From contig CALLRW010000002.1 of NCBI GenBank assembly GCA_938014215.1, positions 124,001 to 188,000 of the forward strand: a stretch of 64,000 nt of DNA, read 5' to 3'. A program made the translations under genes and the position numbers. This DNA is from an uncultured Alistipes sp. Lineage in GTDB: Bacteria; Bacteroidota; Bacteroidia; Bacteroidales; Rikenellaceae. This document shows, piece by piece, positions 50,326-58,948 of this stretch; position 1 is the first letter of the stretch, and the number at the start of each line of letters is the position of its first letter. The notes under the pieces were generated by a model. It was not told where the DNA came from and ran no database searches. It saw nothing but the letters and a program-made list of their open reading frames with translations.

Positions 50326-52101
50326 ATGAATTTTGGAAAAACCTTTCTGGCCGGATTGCTTGCCGTGGTGGCGGGTATGGCCCTGCTCTTCTTTTTCGGC
50401 TTCATGCTGCTGTTCGGCATCGCCGCAACGTTTGAAAAGAGCGTGACCGTTCAGCCCGAATCGATCCTCAAGATCGACCTTTCGGAGATGTTGACCGACG
50501 CTCCGTCGACCGATCCGCTGGCGGGGCTCGACGTGCGTACGCTGCAGGCAACTCCGCAGCTCCCGCTTCTCAAGGCGCTGCGCACGATCGAAACCGCTGC
50601 CGCCGATGAGCGCATCAAGGGCATCTACCTGCGTCTGAACGGTACGGGCGGGGTCGAGGGTACGGCCATCCTCGAGGAGCTGCGCGAGGCGCTCGAGGCG
50701 TTCAAGCTCAGCGGCAAGTTCATTGTGGCCTACAACGAGACCTACTCCCAGGGGGGATACTACCTGGCTTCGGTGGCCGACCGTATCTATATGCAGCCCC
50801 AGGGCGGTCTCGACTGGACGGGTCTGGTCTCGAACGTCACCTTTTACAAGGGGCTGCTCGACAAGCTGGATCTCAAGATGGAGGTCTTCCGCCCGACGGC
50901 CTGCAAGTACAAGAGTGCCGTCGAGCCCTTTATCCTCGACCGCATGTCGCCCGCCAACCGCGAGCAGATGCAGCAGCTGGTCAACTCGATGTGGGGGACC
51001 ATCTCGGGTGACGTCTGCCGTTCGCGCGGCATCGATCCGGAGGAGATGCGCCGCATTACGGACAACCTGGAGGTGACGCTGGCCGACGAGGCGCTGAAGT
51101 ACGGCTTTGTCGACGGACTCCTCTACGAGGATCAGATGAACGACGTCTTTGCCGAACTGGGTGTCGAGCCCGATGGCGACACCTATCGCTTCATCACCCT
51201 CGGCGAGTACGCTTCGCAGGTGGGTGTCGATCTGAAGAATCTCTCGGCCGATCAGGTGGCGGTGGTTTATGCCAGCGGCCAGATTGTCGACGGCGAGGGC
51301 TACGGCCGCGAGATCTACGGCAACACGCTGGCCGCCACGCTGGCCGACGTCCGCCGCAACGACAAGATCAAGGCCGTCGTGCTGCGTGTCAACTCCCCGG
51401 GCGGCAGTGCCCTGGCTTCGGACATCGTATGGCGTGAGATGGAGCTGCTGCGTGCCGAGAAACCGGTGATCGTCTCGATGGGCTCCTATGCGGCCAGCGG
51501 CGGTTACTATATCTCCTGCCCGGCCGACGTGATCGTCGCTGACCGGCTGACGCTGACCGGTTCGATCGGAGTCTTCGGCATGATTCTCGACCCGCACGAT
51601 GCGCTGAAGAACAAGCTCGGCATCACGGTCGACGGCGTGCAGAGCAATGCCGAATCGGATCTTATGGGCAAGGGGTCGCTGAGCCCCGTGCAGCGTGCGA
51701 TGATCCTGCGCGGTGTCGATCAGGTCTACACGACCTTTACGAACAACGTCTCCGAGGGGCGCAACCTGCCGATCGAACGCGTGCTGGAGATTGCCGGCGG
51801 CCGGGTATGGTCGGGTGTAGACGCGCTGGAGATCGGACTGGTGGATGCCTGCGGCGGTCTGAAGATGGCCATTGCACAGGCTGTGGACAAGGCCGGTCTG
51901 GGCGAGAATTACCGCATTGTCGAGGTGACGGATCAGCCGACGGGGCTGGCCGCACTGCTCACGAATTTCGGCATGAGCCTGCGTGCGGCCTTTACGCGTT
52001 CGGAGCTGGGCGGCATGATGAAGGAGTACGAGGCGGTTCGCGAGGCATTGAGCCAGCAGGGCGTGGTGATGTATTCGCCCTACCGGGTTGAATTGCGATA
52101 A
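50326..52101 (+). CDS. sppA: Signal peptide peptidase SppA, long (67K) type
   Basis: 591 residues from ATG 50326. One N-terminal membrane helix (FLAGLLAVVAGMALLFFFGFMLLF). Two tandem S49 domains: the first (~70-290) supplies the catalytic Lys region (FRPTACKYKSAVEPF), the second (~310-560) the Ser in SMGSYAASGGYYISCPAD with VLRVNSPGGSALASDIVW. This tandem arrangement matches E. coli-type SppA tetramers that clear signal peptides from the membrane. Promoter carries the same palindrome as the ABC exporter operon. Confidence 0.95.
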   Translation: MNFGKTFLAGLLAVVAGMALLFFFGFMLLFGIAATFEKSVTVQPESILKIDLSEMLTDAPSTDPLAGLDVRTLQATPQLPLLKALRTIETAAADERIKGIYLRLNGTGGVEGTAILEELREALEAFKLSGKFIVAYNETYSQGGYYLASVADRIYMQPQGGLDWTGLVSNVTFYKGLLDKLDLKMEVFRPTACKYKSAVEPFILDRMSPANREQMQQLVNSMWGTISGDVCRSRGIDPEEMRRITDNLEVTLADEALKYGFVDGLLYEDQMNDVFAELGVEPDGDTYRFITLGEYASQVGVDLKNLSADQVAVVYASGQIVDGEGYGREIYGNTLAATLADVRRNDKIKAVVLRVNSPGGSALASDIVWREMELLRAEKPVIVSMGSYAASGGYYISCPADVIVADRLTLTGSIGVFGMILDPHDALKNKLGITVDGVQSNAESDLMGKGSLSPVQRAMILRGVDQVYTTFTNNVSEGRNLPIERVLEIAGGRVWSGVDALEIGLVDACGGLKMAIAQAVDKAGLGENYRIVEVTDQPTGLAALLTNFGMSLRAAFTRSELGGMMKEYEAVREALSQQGVVMYSPYRVELR

Positions 52102-52140
52102 GGCTGTTGAAAACTTGTTAGCTTTTGTGTTGAGATAGGA

Positions 52141-52176
52141 ACGGGCGTCTTCCCACGAGGGAGGACGCCTGTTTTT
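52141..52176 (+). terminator. Terminator of sppA
   Basis: ACGGGCGTCTTCCC-ACGA-GGGAGGACGCCTGT followed by T5. The remaining ~215 bases to the next gene hold no visible feature. Confidence 0.85.
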
Positions 52177-52391
52177 CGGTTTGTTGCGGCACCAGCTTCT
52201 CACTGGGGGATCCTGGAGTCGGAACGGCTGCTGTCTGAACCGATCGGAGCCCGTTTTCGGTGCCGCCCGATTCTCGAATCTTCCTACATTCTCCCCTTGC
52301 GGAGTGGTTGTTGGCTGCCCTCGTTTCGTTTGGTCTGCATGGCACCCTTTCCGGTTGTTCCCGATCGGGCCGGTTCTCCTACCCAGCCTTG

Positions 52392-53567
52392 TTAAAAACG
52401 CTTGTCGGCCGCCAGGCGGCGGTATTGCGAAGGGGTGATACCCTTGAGTTGACGGAACGAGCGCGAGAGGTTCTTGATGTCGGAAAAGCCCGCCGCGGAG
52501 GCCGCCTCGGAGATGCTCATCCCCTCGTCGAGCAGTTGGGTCACCCGTTCGATCCGGACCCGGATGACATAGTCGTAGATCGAGGTCTCCATGCTCTTCT
52601 TGAACCGTGTCTCCAGCAGCCGGCGTGAGAGCGGTACCCGAGCCACGAGCTCCTGCACCGAAATCTTGCGGTTGATGTTCTCATGGATGTATTTCAGGAC
52701 CTCGGCAATGTGTGGATCGCTGTGGGCGTAGATGTCGGTCGATTGGCGGGTGATGATGTGCGTGGGCTGCACCATCACATCTTCGGGACGCTGTTCGGGG
52801 TGGTGGAGCAGGTGGTCGATCAGCCGGGCGACGTCGTAGCCTCCCTGCTCGACCGACTGGTTGAGCGACGAGAGGTTCGGTTCCGAGAGACGGCAGATCG
52901 TCTCGTCGTTGTCGACTCCCAGCACGGCAATGTCGTCCGGAATGCGGAGCCGGTCGCCACCGCTCAGATGGCAGGCTTCGGTGATGTGGTAGGCCTGGTT
53001 GTCGTCGCAGGCCATGATGGCAACCGGTTTGGGCAGCGATTCGAGCCACGTGATGAGCTGCAGCGAGTCGTAGTACCACAGGTCGTTGACCCGTTTGCTG
53101 CGCAGGGCCGAGAAGGTGAACGAGGGGTTGCTGGCGGCAATCGTCTCGCGAAAGCCCTGGCAGCGCTCGTCCGACCAGACGACATCACGTGTGCCGTAGA
53201 AGGCGAAGTGGCGGAAACCCTTGCGGATGAAGTAGTCGGCGCACATCTTTCCGGCCAGCGTGTGGGGGCCGGTTATGTTGGGAATCGAGTCGAAACGCTC
53301 TTTAAAATCCTGTGCGATGGCGATGATGCCGTTCCGGGCGAAGAGTTCGACGGGATCCGAATTGTAGAACTGTCCGATGACGGCATCGGCGTGCATCTTC
53401 TTGGCCCAGTCGACGACGGTCTGAATACCCGATTTGTCGCGGATCGAGAGGGGCAGGCGGCTCAGGCTCCAGGCCTGGTGCACGTCCTGCGCATAGCGGG
53501 CGATACCGAGCAGCAGCCGCCGGGCGTAGGCTTCGGAGAAGTCGGTCAGAAAGATGATTCGTGCCAT
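52392..53567 (-). CDS. AraC-type regulator with periplasmic-binding-like sensor (XylR type)
   Basis: 391 residues from ATG 53567 (an upstream extension in frame has no homology). The N-terminal two-thirds (~3-275) is a LacI/PBP1-like sugar-binding fold (FLTDFSEAYARRLLLGIARYAQ ... VAILGVDND-type AVLGVDNDETICRLSEPNLSSL). The C-terminal ~105 residues hold two HTH motifs (ISVQELVARVPLSRRLLETRFK; MSISEAASAAGFSDIKNLSRSFRQLKGITPSQYRR). It is divergent from susC and most likely controls that locus in response to a sugar. Confidence 0.93.
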   Translation of the reverse strand: MARIIFLTDFSEAYARRLLLGIARYAQDVHQAWSLSRLPLSIRDKSGIQTVVDWAKKMHADAVIGQFYNSDPVELFARNGIIAIAQDFKERFDSIPNITGPHTLAGKMCADYFIRKGFRHFAFYGTRDVVWSDERCQGFRETIAASNPSFTFSALRSKRVNDLWYYDSLQLITWLESLPKPVAIMACDDNQAYHITEACHLSGGDRLRIPDDIAVLGVDNDETICRLSEPNLSSLNQSVEQGGYDVARLIDHLLHHPEQRPEDVMVQPTHIITRQSTDIYAHSDPHIAEVLKYIHENINRKISVQELVARVPLSRRLLETRFKKSMETSIYDYVIRVRIERVTQLLDEGMSISEAASAAGFSDIKNLSRSFRQLKGITPSQYRRLAADKRF

Positions 53568-53586
53568 GATCGGTTGTTGTGACGGA

Positions 53587-53594
53587 TAAAGGTA
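53587..53594 (-). promoter_or_regulatory. Probable -7 box of the regulator gene
   Basis: TACCTTTA on the minus strand (one mismatch to TAnnTTTG), 19 bases before the start codon. Confidence 0.45.
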
Positions 53595-53621
53595 CCCCTT
53601 TTTTGGGAAAAAACGATTTTT

Positions 53622-53648
53622 GTTTTGAAAAAAGTAACCGTTTTGAAA
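53622..53648. promoter_or_regulatory. Direct repeats, candidate regulator half-sites
   Basis: GTTTTGAAA at 53622-53630 and 53640-53648, 18 bp apart, in the divergent regulator-susC region; AraC-type proteins commonly bind direct repeats. Confidence 0.5.
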
Positions 53649-53671
53649 CGCTCTTTTCGTGTGAATGAGAT

Positions 53672-53697
53672 CAAATCGTGTCTGAATGTGCGATTTG
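53672..53697. promoter_or_regulatory. Inverted repeat in the regulator-susC region
   Basis: CAAATCG-N12-CGATTTG, perfect 7-bp arms, followed by a second small palindrome TTGCGCAA (53695-53702). Confidence 0.55.
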
Positions 53698-53752
53698 CGC
53701 AATTTGAGGATATAAAAACGTAAATCAGTATCAGAAGGCCCTGTCTAAACTT

Positions 53753-53760
53753 TATTTTTG
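53753..53760 (+). promoter_or_regulatory. -7 box of the susC operon
   Basis: TATTTTTG, leaving a ~155-base A/T-rich leader before susC. Confidence 0.55.
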
Positions 53761-53853
53761 TATAAATAAAATTTGAAGCCCCCTTTTTTATCGTATAAGA
53801 GTTGTATTTTTTAATTTATTTAATAATAAAATCCTGACCTTAATAATAAAGAG

Positions 53854-53910
53854 ATGGAACCCCAGATGCGATTACGAATTGCTGACCAACAAAAAACTGC
53901 ACTCATTTAA
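53854..53910 (+). CDS. Possible 18-residue upstream ORF in the susC leader
   Basis: ATG 53854 to TAA 53910 encodes MEPQMRLRIADQQKTALI; it ends 12 bases before the susC ATG. Could be a leader peptide or chance. Confidence 0.25.
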   Translation: MEPQMRLRIADQQKTALI

Positions 53911-53922
53911 AACCATTATGCG

Positions 53923-56900
53923 ATGAAAAAATTAGTCCATGCTTGTGCGTGCCTGCTCGTGGTATTGCTTCTGATACCGGTGGGTACGTTTGCACAAAGT
54001 TTTACGGTTTCGGGAACGGTCTCCGACAAGAACGGAGCCATTGTCGGAGCCAGTGTGCTTGTGAAGGATACGACGATCGGTGTCTCGTCGGACGCAACGG
54101 GTAACTTCGAACTGACGATCCCCGGTACGCAGGCCGTGCTCGAGGTGTCGTTCATCGGTTACAAGACGCGCGAGGTGGCCGTCTCGTCGACGGTTACCCA
54201 CGTCAATGTCCTGCTCGAGGAGGATGCCCAGCGGCTTGAGGATGTCGTGGTGCTCGGTTTCGGCGCCTCGGCCCGTCGTGCCGACCTGTCGACTTCGGTC
54301 GGCGTGCTTGAGAATGTCGAGTCGAACAAGACCCGTCCGGTCACCTCGACCGAGAGCATGCTCCAGGGCCAGATCCCGGGCGTAACGATCGTCGCCCAGG
54401 GCGGTGACCCGACCTCCACGCCGTCGGTGACGGTCCGCGGTGTCGGTTCGCAGTCGGGCGAGAACGTGCTGTGGGTGGTCGACGGTGTGCCGGGCGCCCC
54501 GCTCAACATGAATGATATCGAGTCGATCGTCATCCTGAAGGATGCCGCCTCGGCCGCCATCTACGGTGCCCAGTCGGGTGCTGCCGGCGTTATCCTGGTG
54601 ACCACCAAGAAGGCCAAGAGCGGAGCTCCCTCGGTGACCTACGAGGGCAATTTCGGTGTCCGCACGGCCACCAACCTGCCGCAGTCGCTCACCGTCGACG
54701 AGGAGCGTCGCGTACGTGAGGCTTCGCTGGCGGTCAACGGCGCCCAGCTGCCTGCGGCGTGGAATTCGCCCGAGATGTCGCAGACGCGTACCGACTGGAT
54801 CGACGAGATCTTCCGCACGGCCATCTACCAGCGGCATCAGGTTTCGGTGCAGGGCGGTACGAAACGCCTTTCGAACCGACTTTCGTTCAACTACAACGAT
54901 GATGAGGGTACGCTGCTGAGCACCTACAACAAGACGGCCAGCGTCCGTTACAACGGCAGCTACCGCATCAACGACTACATCACCATCTCGGAGGATGCCA
55001 TGTATTCGAACAACAAGAAGCGCGGAACCAATACCGACAGCGGTTACAGCGGTGTGATCTGGCTGGCGATGTCGATGCCGCGCAGCGCCCGCGCCTACTA
55101 CGATGACGGTTCGTTCGGCGGAACGTCGGAGATCGGCAGCGACGACGTGGCGGGTCTCCACGGCGACCTGATCAACCCGATCCGCCAGTTGCGCGCCCAC
55201 TCGCTGATCGACAAGACGCAGAAGTTCTCGACGACGACCAACCTCTCGATCCAGAACATCCTGCCGGGTCTGAAGTTCAACAGCCGCTTCACCTACCGTG
55301 ACGAGAGCAACCTCTACAAACGTTTCGATCCGATGCGTACCGAGCCCGGAAAGCCCTATCTGACCAACGAGCTCGAGTATTCGACCTATAACTTCTGGTT
55401 CTGGGAGACCGAGAACTCGCTGACCTACGACAATACCTTCGGCCGCCATACGGTGGGTGCCCTGCTGGCGACGACGGCCAACAAACAGGCCGGTCGCAAA
55501 TTCAGCGTCAAGGGTACCGGCTTTGAGAACGAGGACGAGATCTACCAGTATCTGAACATGGCTGCCAACTACGAGGATCCCGCGGACAGCTACTACAGCC
55601 CCGATGCAAACGTGGCCATCGTGGGACGTCTCTCCTACAGCTTCGACGACCGCTATTTCGTCACGGCTTCGTGGCGCCGCGACTACGCCGGACGTCTCCC
55701 CAAGAACCGCAAAAGCGCCGATTTCCCGGCCGTGACCGGTGCCTGGAAGCTCTCGAGCGAGCCTTTCTTCCCGACCAACGATGTGGTTTCGATGGTTAAG
55801 CTGCGTGCCTCGTGGGGCCGCATCGGCAACCTGGGATCGATCGACTACGCCTATGGCGCCGCTACGCTCGGCATCCTCGACTACGGCTATGAGCCCGGTC
55901 AGGTCGGCAACTCGACCAACAGCAACCGTGTCTACCCGCTGGCCCGCAACTACGATCTGACGTGGGAGACCTCCGAGCAGACCGACCTCGGTGTCGATAT
56001 CGACCTCTTCAAAAACCGTCTCTCGATCACGGCCGACGTCTACTGGAAGCGAACCTACGATCTGATCCAGCAGCAGACGATGGGCTGGCCCAATGCAATG
56101 GGTCTGGCCGCCCCGCTGGTGAACCTGGGCGAGATCCGCAACCGCGGCTTCGAGCTGTCGGCCAACTGGAAGGAGCAGGTCAACAAGGACTGGAGCTACT
56201 TCGTGGGCGGAAACTTCTCGATCCTGAAGAACTGGGTTTCGGACATCGGTGTGCGCAACGATGACGGTTCGAAGGCCGTGTGGACGCACAACTATGCCTT
56301 CCGCAACCTGAACAACATCTACCAGACGGCCGAGGGCGAACCGCTCTACTCCTACTATCTGATCCATTCGGCCGGCATCTTCCAGAGCGACGAGGAGGCT
56401 GCCGCCTACACCTGGACCAATCCCGAAACGGGCGAGGTGAGCCGCATCCAGCCCAACGCCAAGGCCGGTGACCTGAAGTTCGTCGACTACAACAACGATG
56501 GCAAGATCGACGCCAACGACCGCCAGTACATGGGCAGCTACATGCCGAAGATCACCTATGCCCTGACGGCCGGCTTCAGCTGGAAGAACCTTTCGTTCAG
56601 CGTGATGCTCCAGGGCGCCGCCCGCACGAAGGCCTTCAATGCCACGAAGCTCACCTATCTGAACGAGGCCGAGGGCAGCTTCAACCGTTCGCGTGAGATC
56701 CTGAACGCCTGGTCGCCGACCAACACTTCGACCAACATCCCGCGTCTGAACTCTTCGGATCCCAACGGCAACTTCACGACGGTATCCGACTGGTACCTCG
56801 AGGATGCCTCCTACCTGCGTATCAAGAACGTGATGCTTTCGTACGACCTGTCGAGTCTGCTGCGCCGCTCGAAGCATTTCGCCGACCGCAATAGCTCGCT

Positions 56901-57042
56901 GAGCGTCTTTGTCAACGCCGAAAACCTCTACACCTTCACCAACTATACGGGCATCGATCCCGAGGTGGGTGGTGTAGGTCTCGACAGCGGCAAGTACCCC
57001 ATCTCGCGCGTCTTCTCGTTCGGCATCAACCTGACTTACTAA
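53923..57042 (+). CDS. SusC/RagA-family TonB-dependent outer-membrane transporter
   Basis: 1039 residues. Signal peptide ~1-24; carboxypeptidase-D-like regulatory domain ~27-110 (FTVSGTVSDKNGAIVGASVLVKDT ... VSFIGYKTREVAV); TonB-box/plug region from DVVVLGFGASARRADLSTSVG to ~240 (SVTVRGVGS, VLWVVDGVPG, ESIVILKDAASAAIYGAQSGAAGVILVTTKK); then a 22-strand barrel ending FSFGINLTY. It imports oligosaccharides captured by the SusD partner encoded 22 bases downstream. Barrel content fits the RagA/SusC family, but no sugar can be read from it. Confidence 0.97.
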   Translation: MKKLVHACACLLVVLLLIPVGTFAQSFTVSGTVSDKNGAIVGASVLVKDTTIGVSSDATGNFELTIPGTQAVLEVSFIGYKTREVAVSSTVTHVNVLLEEDAQRLEDVVVLGFGASARRADLSTSVGVLENVESNKTRPVTSTESMLQGQIPGVTIVAQGGDPTSTPSVTVRGVGSQSGENVLWVVDGVPGAPLNMNDIESIVILKDAASAAIYGAQSGAAGVILVTTKKAKSGAPSVTYEGNFGVRTATNLPQSLTVDEERRVREASLAVNGAQLPAAWNSPEMSQTRTDWIDEIFRTAIYQRHQVSVQGGTKRLSNRLSFNYNDDEGTLLSTYNKTASVRYNGSYRINDYITISEDAMYSNNKKRGTNTDSGYSGVIWLAMSMPRSARAYYDDGSFGGTSEIGSDDVAGLHGDLINPIRQLRAHSLIDKTQKFSTTTNLSIQNILPGLKFNSRFTYRDESNLYKRFDPMRTEPGKPYLTNELEYSTYNFWFWETENSLTYDNTFGRHTVGALLATTANKQAGRKFSVKGTGFENEDEIYQYLNMAANYEDPADSYYSPDANVAIVGRLSYSFDDRYFVTASWRRDYAGRLPKNRKSADFPAVTGAWKLSSEPFFPTNDVVSMVKLRASWGRIGNLGSIDYAYGAATLGILDYGYEPGQVGNSTNSNRVYPLARNYDLTWETSEQTDLGVDIDLFKNRLSITADVYWKRTYDLIQQQTMGWPNAMGLAAPLVNLGEIRNRGFELSANWKEQVNKDWSYFVGGNFSILKNWVSDIGVRNDDGSKAVWTHNYAFRNLNNIYQTAEGEPLYSYYLIHSAGIFQSDEEAAAYTWTNPETGEVSRIQPNAKAGDLKFVDYNNDGKIDANDRQYMGSYMPKITYALTAGFSWKNLSFSVMLQGAARTKAFNATKLTYLNEAEGSFNRSREILNAWSPTNTSTNIPRLNSSDPNGNFTTVSDWYLEDASYLRIKNVMLSYDLSSLLRRSKHFADRNSSLSVFVNAENLYTFTNYTGIDPEVGGVGLDSGKYPISRVFSFGINLTY

Positions 57043-57064
57043 ATCAATATAATTCAACAGGACA

Positions 57065-58735
57065 ATGAAAACGAAACTCATAGCAATATTTGCACTTGTA
57101 TCGGGGGCGTTGACGATGAATTCGTGTGCGGATTTTCTCGACGTGGTTCCCGAAGGAACCCCGAGCGAGCAGACCTATTTCGCTACGGACAAGGATGCCG
57201 AGGATGCCATCGACGCCGTCTACTGGATCTTCGGTGAGGGCGACGGCATGTGGGGCCGCGACCTCTTCTGGGAGCAGGGCTGCGGCGACGACTGCGTCTA
57301 TACGAAGTCGCGCTGGTCGTCGCTCGAGACGCTCCAGTTTACCGGTGAGGAGAGCCCGATCTCCGATTCGTGGGAGTATCTCTACAAATACATCTCCTAT
57401 GCACAGTGGATCGTCTCGTCGCTGCTCGAGAAGGGTGAGGAGAACCTCTCGCCCGTCGAGAGCCGTGTGCTGGGCGAGGCCTACTTCATGCGGGCATTCC
57501 TCCACTTCCACGTTGCCTACCGTCACGGTACGAAGGATCTGGGCGTTCCGTTCGAGCGTTGGGAGGACTTCCCCGGCGGCTACAACAACGAAGTCTACAA
57601 GCAGCAGGCCAGCGTTGAGGACAACTACGCGTTGATCATCTCCGATCTGGAGCAGGCCGCACGGCTGCTGCCCCTCTTCGAGACCTATACCTCGGCCGAT
57701 TATGGCCGTGCCCATCGGGCCGCTGCCTGGGCGCTGATGGTGAAGGTCTACGCTTACTGGGCCTACTGGGATTCGAGCAAGTGGGCGCTGATCCCCGATC
57801 TGGTCGACAAGATCGAGAACGAGGGTGGCCGCGGGCTGCTGCCCGACTGCGCCGATCCGTTCAAGATCGAGAACAACTGGTCGAAGGAGTACATCTGGTC
57901 GGTCAACTCGATCGGCGGCACGAACCCCGGCGGCAGCGAGTTCCCGGGAGTCTGCCTGCGCAACACGGGCTGGGGATACTACAACGGCTGGGGTTCGGTC
58001 AAACCGACCCACGATCTCTACCTCGAGTATCAGAAGCATCCGGGCGACAAGCGTCTGCAGCTGAATCTGATCGGTTATCAGGACGAGATCAACACCTTCA
58101 CCTTCTTCGGCAACAAGGCGATGAAGTATTCGGAGAACGGCGGTGACGCCGTGCTGTCGGGCTACTCGGTGGCCAAGTACATGGAGCCCTACACCTACGG
58201 TAACGAGGTCTTCGACAGCGAAGGTCAGCTCGATCCGACCGCAACGGCCCTGACCAACCCCCACATCTCGACCAACGGCGACTTCCCGACGACGGATCTG
58301 AACGTGCCGCTGATCCGCTTTGCGGAGATGGTGCTCTTCAAGGCCGAGGCGCTGCTCATGCAGGGTAAGAGCGGTGCCGCTGCCGAACTGAACCGCCTGA
58401 CGAAGCGCGCCGGACTGGGCGAAATCTACCAGGAGGGTTCGGTGACGATGGCCGACCTGAAGCACGAGCGCCGCTGCGAGCTGGCCTTCGAGTTCACGGA
58501 CCGTTTCCAGGATCTGAAGCGCTGGAACGAGACCGCGATCCTCAGCAACAAGCTCAAGGGCAATGTCCCCGACGTGGCCGGTCAGAGCGAAGGCGTGAAA
58601 TGCACGGTGAAGGATATCTGGCCCGTGGGTGACGCAACGCGCAGCTATTCGGCCGCCAACCAGCTGGTCTTCCCCTATCCTCCGCAGGAGATCGTGAAGG
58701 CCGGCGGCAAGTGGAAGCAGCCGCTGAACTATTGA
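57065..58735 (+). CDS. SusD/RagB-family surface glycan-binding lipoprotein
   Basis: 556 residues. Lipobox MNSC with Cys21 and the family start CADFLDVVPEGTPSEQTYF. The TPR-like helical core and C-terminal hallmark blocks VPLIRFAEMVLFKAEALLMQGKSGAAAELNRLTKRAGL, LKHERRCELAFEFTDRFQDLKRWN and the final NQLVFPYPPQEIVKAGGKWKQ are intact. Binds glycan at the surface and lids the SusC barrel. Confidence 0.96.
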   Translation: MKTKLIAIFALVSGALTMNSCADFLDVVPEGTPSEQTYFATDKDAEDAIDAVYWIFGEGDGMWGRDLFWEQGCGDDCVYTKSRWSSLETLQFTGEESPISDSWEYLYKYISYAQWIVSSLLEKGEENLSPVESRVLGEAYFMRAFLHFHVAYRHGTKDLGVPFERWEDFPGGYNNEVYKQQASVEDNYALIISDLEQAARLLPLFETYTSADYGRAHRAAAWALMVKVYAYWAYWDSSKWALIPDLVDKIENEGGRGLLPDCADPFKIENNWSKEYIWSVNSIGGTNPGGSEFPGVCLRNTGWGYYNGWGSVKPTHDLYLEYQKHPGDKRLQLNLIGYQDEINTFTFFGNKAMKYSENGGDAVLSGYSVAKYMEPYTYGNEVFDSEGQLDPTATALTNPHISTNGDFPTTDLNVPLIRFAEMVLFKAEALLMQGKSGAAAELNRLTKRAGLGEIYQEGSVTMADLKHERRCELAFEFTDRFQDLKRWNETAILSNKLKGNVPDVAGQSEGVKCTVKDIWPVGDATRSYSAANQLVFPYPPQEIVKAGGKWKQPLNY

Positions 58736-58749
58736 TCAGTCACAACATG

Positions 58750-58791
58750 CGGAGGCGGATGTCCTGGCCGGGCAGCCGTCTCCGTTTTTTT
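58750..58791 (+). terminator. Terminator of the susCD pair
   Basis: CGGAGGCGG / CCGTCTCCG with a 17-nt loop and T7, so the hydrolases downstream form a separate transcript or rely on read-through. Confidence 0.8.
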
Positions 58792-58907
58792 CGCACATCG
58801 CGGCCCGATGGCCGGGACCCTGGTGACGGACCACTCCGGTACGTGTCGGAGAGAGCGTAGCGGATTGGTTTTCGCCGGTTTCGGCGCGGAGGACCGGGTA
58901 AAAATCG

Positions 58908-58915
58908 TATCTTTG
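58908..58915 (+). promoter_or_regulatory. -7 box of the GH92 operon
   Basis: TATCTTTG, 33 bases before the GH92 ATG. Confidence 0.7.
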
Positions 58916-58948
58916 CAGAAGCGGTAATCCGCTTTCTGAAACATCATC

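Noticed and set aside
53932..57081. ~1050-codon open frame antisense to susC
   Set aside because: Mirror of the SusC gene; no signal peptide, no domain, and composition typical of an antisense reading of GC-rich DNA.
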